DNA of 64,000 nucleotides from Algicola sagamiensis DSM 14643. Its GTDB lineage: Bacteria; Pseudomonadota; Gammaproteobacteria; Enterobacterales; Alteromonadaceae. Location: the NCBI RefSeq assembly GCF_000374485.1, contig NZ_KB894493.1, positions 1-64,000 of the forward strand, given 5' to 3'. This document shows, piece by piece, positions 55,686 to 62,209 of the stretch. The position numbers and the translations under genes were made by a program. Position 1 is the first letter of the stretch, and the number at the start of each line of letters is the position of its first letter. Below the pieces are notes generated by a model. That model searched no databases. It was not told where the DNA came from and saw only the letters and a list, made by a program, of their open reading frames with translations.

Positions 55686-56432
55686 ATGCCAAAGATTGAT
55701 ACAATCAGGTTCCGTTGTTGTAAACCTCAGGCCCAGCAGCAGTTTTATACAAATGTTCTGGGGATGAAAATACTGGCTGATGGCAGAGTTGGTTATCATC
55801 ATGACCAAGCGACATTAAAATTCGAGCAAGCAGATCTGCCTTATCAACCCTCAATCAATGATACTTATTGGAAAATCGCTCTTGCTGTGCCCAACATTGA
55901 ACTTGCTTATGAACAGCTCTCAGAGATGGGTTTAAAAGTTGGCAGTCCACGACAATTTCAAGACATCGGTTATCTCGCTCATTTTCGAGACCCCGAAGGA
56001 TATACGATTGAGCTGATTGAACATTGGTTTAAAGGTCATCGCCCGGAGACTGAGCATGACCGGAAATTACTCGGCGGCGGAGCATGTCTCAACTTACTTA
56101 CACTACGAACACACCAGATTGAGCCTATTCGAAAATACTGCATCACCATGGGGATGACCCCTTTATCGATTCAACCAGTGAATGAATATGGATTTACATT
56201 GCACTTCTTTGCTTTTACTGACGATTTACCACCAAGTCATGACTTGGCAGCAGTTGATAATCGAGAATGGCTCTATCAACGACCTTACACAGTACTTGAG
56301 ATCCAAGAAGTTCATGATGCTTCACCAATGTTCTTCACTGAAGGCAGCGTTGCGGGTTATTCAGGCACCGAGTTAAGTGGCATGATTCAAGATTTTTGTA
56401 TTGAAGAATTACTGATCGCAAGTCGTGATTAA
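55686..56432 (+). CDS. VOC-superfamily protein with two glyoxalase-like domains
   Basis: A 248-aa cytoplasmic protein. The first VOC domain (about 3-115) begins KIDTIRFRCCKPQAQQQFYTNVLGMK and ends HFRDPEGYTIELIEH, typical of glyoxalase/bleomycin resistance folds. The second (about 130-245) begins CLNLLTLRTHQIEPIRKYCITMGM and is more divergent. The reaction cannot be predicted. A bidirectional terminator separates it from the catalase-like gene. Confidence 0.82.
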   Translation: MPKIDTIRFRCCKPQAQQQFYTNVLGMKILADGRVGYHHDQATLKFEQADLPYQPSINDTYWKIALAVPNIELAYEQLSEMGLKVGSPRQFQDIGYLAHFRDPEGYTIELIEHWFKGHRPETEHDRKLLGGGACLNLLTLRTHQIEPIRKYCITMGMTPLSIQPVNEYGFTLHFFAFTDDLPPSHDLAAVDNREWLYQRPYTVLEIQEVHDASPMFFTEGSVAGYSGTELSGMIQDFCIEELLIASRD

Positions 56433-56462
56433 CCGCAAAACCTCCTTGTCCATTGCGGTTTT
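56431..56462. terminator. Bidirectional terminator between VOC and catalase-like genes
   Basis: AACCGCAA pairs with TTGCGGTT over a 14-base loop, followed by TTATT. It overlaps the VOC stop codon region. Confidence 0.8.
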
Positions 56463-56470
56463 ATTGATGT

Positions 56471-57436
56471 TTACTTACCAGTGCGACTGGCTTCCACAAT
56501 TCGCTTACCAAAAGAGATTGCGTATGCAGGGGAGCGGAATTTTAGTACGGGGTCGTCAGAAACTTGGAAGCCATCACTAACAAGCAGTGGGTCGAAGTTA
56601 ATCGGTTCGCATTTGCTGTTTAATGATGTAATGGTTAAGTGGCCAAAATCGATGCTTTTTCCGGTTGTTTTCCAGGTTTGGCTCGGATCTGTGAGGCTAT
56701 CATCTTGTGCGGGAAATGTGACTTTCATCGTATAACGAATTGGGGCTTTTTTTAACTTATCCGCAAAGTGCTTGGCCATTGCATCTTGACTGTTTGGTGC
56801 TGTGATAGCTTGATTGACTTGGTTTGGTACAAAGGTCCAACGTGCTGGCTGTTCTTGCCCTTTTGCATTGAACATATGAAAGGCATGAATACTGTTAAAG
56901 GTGTATTCACTATAATCACTTCGAAGTCGTTGATTTTTAATTGCCTTTTTTAGTCGAGCAAAACTAGGGTTTTGTTGTTTAAATGCAGTGAATTTCGCTT
57001 GGTCAATTTTGCCAGTCGTTTTATCAGGTGCCGTAACTTTATGTTTATCAATAAAGGCTTGTGGCGTACTCACGTCAAAAAAGGGCAGGTTAAGCATCGC
57101 CATTTGGTGAATTGTAGTGCCATTTTTCAATTGAAGCGCCATTCCAAAGGTTTTTGACTTTCTATCGTCTGCAAATAAATGACCGCCAGCGTGAGAAAAT
57201 CGACCAATGACCGTTACTGTATCCGTATTAAAAATCTGACTGCGAGTATATTGTTTGGCAATGGTGGTCGCTTTGAAAGTCCCAGCAAAACAAACGCCTT
57301 TGGTATGATTTCTCCGCTTCCCCTTATAGACACCAAATCGTTTTTCTAGTGTATCAACAGCATCAATTGGGCTGGCTTCCTTTGCCATAGATGAACATGA
57401 GAGTACAGCAAAGGCGAATGGTAAAACATATTTCAT
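56471..57436 (-). CDS. Secreted catalase-like heme protein (SrpA type)
   Basis: A 321-aa periplasmic member of the catalase superfamily, of the short SrpA/catalase-related group. It has a signal peptide ending MAKEA, the distal histidine region RRNHTKGVCFAGTF (about 42-55), RFSHAGGHLFADD near 78, and the proximal heme-ligand tyrosine in KFRSPAYAISFGKR near 300. It probably degrades peroxides or acts as a heme peroxidase. The gene is divergent from a lipoprotein-ECF sigma-anti-sigma operon, and both promoters share one motif, which suggests it is a sigma-factor target. Confidence 0.88.
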   Translation of the reverse strand: MKYVLPFAFAVLSCSSMAKEASPIDAVDTLEKRFGVYKGKRRNHTKGVCFAGTFKATTIAKQYTRSQIFNTDTVTVIGRFSHAGGHLFADDRKSKTFGMALQLKNGTTIHQMAMLNLPFFDVSTPQAFIDKHKVTAPDKTTGKIDQAKFTAFKQQNPSFARLKKAIKNQRLRSDYSEYTFNSIHAFHMFNAKGQEQPARWTFVPNQVNQAITAPNSQDAMAKHFADKLKKAPIRYTMKVTFPAQDDSLTDPSQTWKTTGKSIDFGHLTITSLNSKCEPINFDPLLVSDGFQVSDDPVLKFRSPAYAISFGKRIVEASRTGK

Positions 57437-57475
57437 AGTAAGTTTCCATTGTGTTTTTCATTGATGGTGTAGAGG

Positions 57476-57500
57476 TACGGTAGATCCCAAAAAAAGTTGC
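57476..57500 (-). promoter_or_regulatory. Candidate ECF-sigma promoter of the catalase-like gene
   Basis: On the minus strand GTGCAAC (with GCAAC at 57500-57496) and CGTA (57479-57476) are separated by exactly 16 bases, 39 bp before the catalase-like ATG. AAC in the -35 region and CGT in the -10 region are general features of ECF promoters. The same motif and spacing occur on the other strand 45 bp away. Confidence 0.7.
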
Positions 57501-57523
57501 ACGAAAAATTTTTTATTTTATTT

Positions 57524-57548
57524 GCAACCAAACCGGAAGTGGCGCGTA
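57524..57548 (+). promoter_or_regulatory. Candidate ECF-sigma promoter of the lipoprotein-sigma-anti-sigma operon
   Basis: TTGCAAC (GCAAC at 57524-57528) and CGTA (57545-57548) are separated by 16 bases, 38 bp before the lipoprotein ATG. The identical layout to the divergent promoter suggests autoregulation of the operon by its own sigma factor. Confidence 0.72.
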
Positions 57549-57586
57549 TAAGCATTTTAGTCGGCAAGAAATAAACGGAGAAAGCC

Positions 57587-58834
57587 ATGTATAAACGCCA
57601 ACTTTTACAATTCGCGACAAGCATCCTTGCGACCACATTACTATTTGGGTGTGGTTCTGATGATAACAATAATCCAGAAAAGCCGGAAAGTATCATATTT
57701 CCTGTACAGGTGAATGCGCCGAGTGTGATTAACCTCGATGAAGCAGGCAGTGTCCTGACCACTGAGAGTGGACGGTCACTTTATGTGTTTGATAAAGATA
57801 TGCAAGATGTATCAAATTGTCATGGGGCTGAAGGTGATGAGCCTGGTTCTACTCTTGATGCTGCATCATGTGCTGGGATATGGCCGCCATTGCTTATCGA
57901 CAGTAGTGCACAGGTCACAGCACCTTTTAGTACGATCGAAAGAAAAGATGGTACGAAGCAGTGGGCTTATTTAGGCTATCCACTTTACACCTTTATCAAA
58001 GATAAGAAACAGGGCGATATTTCCGGTGATGGTGTAAAAGATGTATGGCATTTAGCGCGTAAGACTCCTGTCAAAGTAACCGATGATGGGAAAATTGTGG
58101 GGCAGGGGATCATTCATTCTGCAACATTAGCGGATCAAGTTTTACAAGAAGGACGACTGAACAAAGACGGGTTTGCGCTGTATACCTTCGACAAAGATCC
58201 GGTTGGTCAAGCTGCATGCTATACCATCAATGATGACTGTATCAATATTTGGCCTCCACTTCTGGCTGACCCAGGCAGCAAGCCCAAATATCCTTTTTCT
58301 GTCTTATCTTTAGCAAATGGGAAAAAGCAATGGGCTTATCAATCCAAGCCTTTGTATTTCTTTGCTAATGATAATACTGCTGGAGATGCAAATGGTGATG
58401 GCGTAGGGGGCGTTTGGCATCTAGCGGATATCACTCCTGCAATTTTTCGTGAAAGTAATTTAGGACCCATTCTTTCTGCTACCGGAGAAGTCATGGCGTT
58501 ATTACCTGAAAAAGAAGGCAGTAGTAACTTTACGGTACAAACAGTCGATAAGGATCAATTCACATTGTATACCTTCGACAATGATGCACTGAATGAGTCC
58601 AAGTGCGAAGGTATCTGTGCAGAAAAATGGCCGCCTTTTATTGCAAACGAAGCTGATGTGCGCATTGCTCCTTTTACTAAAATTCAAAGAGCTGATGGTC
58701 ATTTCCAATGGGCTTGGAAAGGTCAGCCTTTGTATTTTTACTTCGAAGATGAAAATACAAAAGACACCAATGGTGATGGTGTAGGTGGTGTATGGCATGT
58801 CATTCTGGATGAGAATGAATCAAGTGAATCATAA
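57587..58834 (+). CDS. Lipoprotein with three Lipoprotein_15-type repeats
   Basis: A 415-aa exported lipoprotein, with lipobox LLFGC (C22) followed by an Asp/Asn-rich linker. Three tandem ~100-residue repeats (about 60-165, 190-285, 310-410) each carry LYxFDKD, a Cys pair spaced by 10-20 residues, WPPLL/F, the KQWAYxxxPLY(T/F)F pattern, and a D-x-(D/N)GDGVxxVWH calcium-like loop. The repeat matches the secreted repeat family COG4315/PF03640. AACGGAGAAAG precedes the ATG. It is first in an operon with the ECF sigma and anti-sigma genes. Confidence 0.88.
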   Translation: MYKRQLLQFATSILATTLLFGCGSDDNNNPEKPESIIFPVQVNAPSVINLDEAGSVLTTESGRSLYVFDKDMQDVSNCHGAEGDEPGSTLDAASCAGIWPPLLIDSSAQVTAPFSTIERKDGTKQWAYLGYPLYTFIKDKKQGDISGDGVKDVWHLARKTPVKVTDDGKIVGQGIIHSATLADQVLQEGRLNKDGFALYTFDKDPVGQAACYTINDDCINIWPPLLADPGSKPKYPFSVLSLANGKKQWAYQSKPLYFFANDNTAGDANGDGVGGVWHLADITPAIFRESNLGPILSATGEVMALLPEKEGSSNFTVQTVDKDQFTLYTFDNDALNESKCEGICAEKWPPFIANEADVRIAPFTKIQRADGHFQWAWKGQPLYFYFEDENTKDTNGDGVGGVWHVILDENESSES

Positions 58835-58910
58835 TAAAAAATGACTAATATTTTACCTTCTTAATACTTGGGCACTTGGACAAGGAAGTCCTCATTAGAT
58901 GGAGTGAGGG

Positions 58911-59474
58911 TTGAAAGTTACATCAGAACATTTGGAATGGTTGATCGCAAAAGTCGCACTCGGTGATCAGGCAGCTTTTAAAGAGTTATATGACGCCTGT
59001 GCAAGTCGTTTCAATGGTATTGCTTATCGAGTCGTGAGAGATCTTGATATCGCCAATGAAATCACACAAGAAGCGTTTATTCAGATTTGGAAAAACAGCG
59101 CAGACTTTAACCCAGCGACATCGCAACCCATGACTTGGATGAGTGCGATTGTTCGATATCGTGCTTATGATAGAAAAAGATACGAAAGCAGTCGTCTAGA
59201 AGGACGATGGACAGAAGCTGAAAAGGATGATGAAGGTGCGGTTTTTCAACCTGCGAGTGAGCAAGAATCCGTCCCGTTGATCTGTCGTATTGATGACAAA
59301 CTCAATACATGCTTTAGCGCATTGCATGGCCGCGAACGCCAAGCCATCTTGATGGCTTATTATTATGGGCATTCACGTTCAGAAATGGCGGAGTATTTTG
59401 ACTGTCCGATTAATTCGATTAAGTCCATTATCCGACGCGCAATTACGAGGCTTCAAACATGCCTGGACAATTAA
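58911..59474 (+). CDS. ECF-type RNA polymerase sigma factor
   Basis: A 187-aa sigma-70 family ECF factor. Region 2 (about 20-90) has FNGIAYRVVRDLDIANEITQEAF and FIQIWKNSADF. Region 4 (about 125-185) has REROAILMAYYYGHSRSEMAE-like sequence (GRERQAILMAYYYGHSRSEM) and the helix-turn-helix FDCPINSIKSIIRRAITRL. Translation probably starts at TTG with GGAGTGAGG just upstream; no ATG start is available. The anti-sigma gene overlaps it by 16 bp, so the two are coupled. Confidence 0.9.
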   Translation: MKVTSEHLEWLIAKVALGDQAAFKELYDACASRFNGIAYRVVRDLDIANEITQEAFIQIWKNSADFNPATSQPMTWMSAIVRYRAYDRKRYESSRLEGRWTEAEKDDEGAVFQPASEQESVPLICRIDDKLNTCFSALHGRERQAILMAYYYGHSRSEMAEYFDCPINSIKSIIRRAITRLQTCLDN

Positions 59475-60205
59475 ATCGATATTCACAACCAAACATCGTT
59501 GAACACTTGGCTTCAAATTATGTCATTGGCACGTTACCCCCCAGAGTTCGTGCGCGGATGGAAACATTAATTCAATTAGAAACCGATTCAGTACTCAGTC
59601 AACGAGTCAGGTACTGGGAGAGCACAATGGCCAGCTTAGATGAGAATGTGGAAGAGATCGCACCAAAACAAGAAACCTGGCAGCATATTGTTGATCAAGT
59701 CAACAAGGAACAATCAAAAACCAAGCGTAAGCAATGGTTGAAGTGGCCAAGGCTTGAGCTTGCGTTTCATCGCTTTGCAACGATTGCGATCGTTATGGTT
59801 TTAGCTGTTATTTTGTATCCAGGGTCACAATCGGATAAGGGAACCGGTGAACTGAGCTACATTGCAGTTCTATCAGACGGAAATACACATAATTTAGTGG
59901 CTTCTGCTTATGGTAAACACCGAGAGCTTGTTCTTGATGTCATCAATTTACCTGAGCTATCGCCATCCCATGCCTATGAATTATGGGCTATTTCTAAAAG
60001 TGACAAACAGCCAAGAAGCTTAGGAATTGTGCCAGTGACACCAGTATCACAGAAACGACATTTATCGGAAAAACAATGGCGTCTCATTCAAAGTTCAGAG
60101 TCTTTGCATCTCACCATGGAGCTTGCAGGCGGTGCATTGCGAGGAATACCTTCACATTCACTCATTGCTAAAGGAGCCTGTATCACTGTGGATGAGTGGG
60201 AGTGA
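59459..60205 (+). CDS. RskA-type anti-sigma factor
   Basis: A 248-aa membrane anti-sigma factor. The cytoplasmic N-terminal domain has HLASNYVIGTLPPRVRARMETL, the usual sigma-binding start. One membrane helix lies near 102-120 (HRFATIAIVMVLAVILYP), and the periplasmic RskA domain (about 130-245) has AYGKHRELVLDVINLPELSPSHAYELWA. It would hold the ECF factor at the membrane until a signal triggers release. It overlaps the sigma gene and is followed by a terminator. Confidence 0.88.
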   Translation: MPGQLNRYSQPNIVEHLASNYVIGTLPPRVRARMETLIQLETDSVLSQRVRYWESTMASLDENVEEIAPKQETWQHIVDQVNKEQSKTKRKQWLKWPRLELAFHRFATIAIVMVLAVILYPGSQSDKGTGELSYIAVLSDGNTHNLVASAYGKHRELVLDVINLPELSPSHAYELWAISKSDKQPRSLGIVPVTPVSQKRHLSEKQWRLIQSSESLHLTMELAGGALRGIPSHSLIAKGACITVDEWE

Positions 60206-60220
60206 TTCTTAATCTATCGG

Positions 60221-60257
60221 AAAAATAAAATCAAGCGAAAGCCTTGGCTTTATTTTT
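60221..60257 (+). terminator. Terminator after the anti-sigma gene
   Basis: AAAAATAAA and TTTATTTTT pair as outer arms, with CAAG/CTTG inside, separated by small bulges. The final arm doubles as the T-run. Confidence 0.75.
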
Positions 60258-60304
60258 GCCTGAATGACATGAATGGATATGGATAGTGGAATAGAATCCT
60301 TGTT

Positions 60305-60332
60305 ATGTCCAATATTGTTTAATATTGGACAT
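60305..60332. repeat. 12-bp-arm palindrome next to the recombinase gene
   Basis: ATGTCCAATATT and AATATTGGACAT are perfect inverted repeats around GTTT, 33 bp from the recombinase stop codon. Read as 10-bp arms around an 8-base centre (TTGTTTAA), it has the form of a lox- or dif-like core site for a tyrosine recombinase. A terminator hairpin is the plainer alternative (TTTTGTAT follows on the plus strand). A further short palindrome, CGGTTTTAACCG, lies at 60343-60354. Confidence 0.55.
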
Positions 60333-60364
60333 TTTGTATAGAGCGGTTTTAACCGTAAAACTAA

Positions 60365-61516
60365 TCAATTCAATTTCTTATATTTGCGACTTTGTGCCAT
60401 CGCACCTTGTTCTGCCAAAATTGCACGTCCGTATTGCGTGACCATGTTAGCCGTTTTCCAGCGTCCTGATTGTTGGATCTGTGCCGTAGAAAACCCTTGT
60501 CGAAGCAAATCTTGAGCAGCACCCACTCTTGGCGAATGACCTGTAAACGGTCGCTCATGACTAAAATCAGCTAAGCCTAAATTTTCCCATGCCTTTTTAA
60601 AGATATTCCGCGTTGTTCTTGTCGTCATTGGTTTGTAAACCGGTTCACCCAAACTGCATCGCTTCGGCTTAAATGGCGAATCATGTTTAGAGATCCCAAT
60701 GAATAAATAGTCTTCCTCATCACGCTCATCAAGACCGCCAGCTTCGATGTATTCCTTCAATAATTGAGTGACACATGGGCTTAATGCGTTTGTATCCGGT
60801 TTACCTGACTTGTTCTGTTTAGAAAATAAAATATGAAGTACAGCGCTACCATCTGGCATAAATTCAATATGTTTATGTTTGATCCGAACAAGCTCATCCG
60901 CACGCAAGATTCCTTCATAAGACACTGCTAACATCGCCAAGTCACGTTTACTCTTGAGCGAGTCATCTTGACGATAAACCTCAATCGCGTGATCTAAGTT
61001 CGACTCTAAAAATGGCGTTGCTTGTCTGATTTCTTCTCCTTGTCTGACCTTCGTCTTACGGATTCTTTTATAGGTACCCATCACGAGTTCATCCTTGGTT
61101 GGATCAATGCAACCGGTGATCCGGTGCATTTTGGATATGGCCCATAAATAAACAGATAATGTATCTCGATGTAACTGTGTTTCTCTCGCCTTCAAAAAAT
61201 CCTCAAGAGTTTTCGCACTGGCTGGCAAAGATTGTATGTTGTTTTGAATGCACCAACTGACAAAATTTCGCCATGCACTATTGAGGCGATCAATCGTACT
61301 TCTTTCATAAGCCTCTTTGCGTTTCTCAAACTCATCGAGTAGATGATGAATGATCTCTCCAAACTGTGGATGTTCGGCAAAGTCCATTCCCGCTTGTTTT
61401 GCTTTTTTAAAAGCTTGATAGACATCTGTTGGTCGAATTTCTTCTAATTGTTCTTTGGTGATATGCCGAAATGTTTGCTTTTGAAGAAAATAACTCATTG
61501 GACTGATAACACTCAT
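60365..61516 (-). CDS. Tyrosine recombinase/integrase
   Basis: A 383-aa site-specific recombinase. The N-terminal SAM-like core-binding domain (about 60-150) is followed by a catalytic domain (about 165-380). Catalytic residues can be assigned: R205 in ILRADEL, K234 or K237 in SKQNKSGK, H327 and R330 in TGHSPRVG, W353 in SGRWKTANM (replacing the usual His), and nucleophile Y362 in TQYGR. The layout is Cre-like and complete. No excisionase, cargo block or tRNA target is seen. The ATG at 61516 has AAGG only one base upstream; an ATG six codons later is possible. Confidence 0.88.
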   Translation of the reverse strand: MSVISPMSYFLQKQTFRHITKEQLEEIRPTDVYQAFKKAKQAGMDFAEHPQFGEIIHHLLDEFEKRKEAYERSTIDRLNSAWRNFVSWCIQNNIQSLPASAKTLEDFLKARETQLHRDTLSVYLWAISKMHRITGCIDPTKDELVMGTYKRIRKTKVRQGEEIRQATPFLESNLDHAIEVYRQDDSLKSKRDLAMLAVSYEGILRADELVRIKHKHIEFMPDGSAVLHILFSKQNKSGKPDTNALSPCVTQLLKEYIEAGGLDERDEEDYLFIGISKHDSPFKPKRCSLGEPVYKPMTTRTTRNIFKKAWENLGLADFSHERPFTGHSPRVGAAQDLLRQGFSTAQIQQSGRWKTANMVTQYGRAILAEQGAMAQSRKYKKLN

Positions 61517-61775
61517 ACCTTGGGTTGTTTTCAGAAATTATTGAACTGTTTCAAATGATTAAAGCCCCCTATTATGACTTCCTCTTCTGTAAAGTCAATT
61601 TCCTAGAAGTTTCATTCTGGGAAATTGATATAATAAATAAAAATATGAACATAATTTATGTGACAATGTCACTTAATCACCTATTGAATTTTATAGTAGA
61701 TAAACAGGCTGTAGGCCTTAATCACAACAGAAAAACATTCACCACAAAAGATGGTTACGAAGGGGGAAGCACCAA
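61517..61775. other. A+T-rich stretch between recombinase and methyltransferase fragment
   Basis: No supported gene; an 84-codon frame at 61525-61779 has no family or ribosome binding site. GTGACAATGTCAC lies at 61660-61672, one of four GTGAC-N3-GTCAC palindromes in the window. The missing N-terminal half of the downstream methyltransferase was not found in any frame. Confidence 0.5.
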
Positions 61776-62066
61776 TTGAAAGTCTTGCTTGATGGCGTTT
61801 GGCATCACCTAGATCATGAAGAACGAGAACTCAGTATTAAAAAGTTCTCCTCCCTACTTGCCAATAATGGTATTTGCGCAATTTCGTTAAGAAATGGTCC
61901 GGCAGGCGCTGGTAAACATGTTTTTCCAACAAGCAGCTCAGAACTCATCCAATATGCAGAAAAGTATAACTTTCATATCGTTTTGCATGTAGAACATCAG
62001 CCAAGTCAGATGCCAAATAAGAAAGATGTGATTTGGTCCAGAATAGCGATGCAAAAAGTTGGCTAA
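61776..62066 (+). pseudogene. C-terminal fragment of a SAM-dependent methyltransferase
   Basis: The frame encodes ~96 residues resembling the second half of a class I methyltransferase: LLDGVWHHLDHEERELSIKK (post-motif and motif IV region), LLANNGICAISLRNGPAG (motif VI strand), then a C-terminal strand and helix. The glycine-rich SAM-binding motif I that should precede it is absent. The break coincides with the recombinase side, so the gene was probably truncated by the insertion or deletion that placed the recombinase here. It is probably not functional. Confidence 0.65.
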
Positions 62067-62115
62067 GGGAAAAAGAGATGTAAAGATGTATGCCTCAGGA
62101 AACCACACTTAAATC

Positions 62116-62128
62116 GTGACGCAGTCAC
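62116..62128. promoter_or_regulatory. GTGAC-N3-GTCAC palindrome
   Basis: GTGACGCAGTCAC lies between the methyltransferase fragment and cusA. Equivalent sites lie at 23434-23446 (inside the amidohydrolase gene), 54366-54378 (34 bp before the GH18-like start) and 61660-61672. The binding factor is unknown; the site is close to, but one base shorter than, a CRP site. Confidence 0.45.
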
Positions 62129-62156
62129 ATATTCTGCAAAGTAAAAAAACAAGTAT

Positions 62157-62187
62157 AACAGTGGTGAGAACCCACCGTCACACTGTT
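62157..62187. terminator. Terminator after cusA
   Basis: AACAGTG pairs with CACTGTT, with an inner GGTG/CACC. On the minus strand a TTGTTTTTTT tract follows, so it ends the cusA transcript. Confidence 0.82.
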
Positions 62188-62209
62188 TGATTTACATCCA
62201 AACTTCTGA

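Noticed and set aside
61525-61779. 84-codon frame upstream of the methyltransferase fragment, considered as its missing half
   Set aside because: It lacks the glycine-rich SAM-binding motif and any methyltransferase-like residues in this or the other frames.
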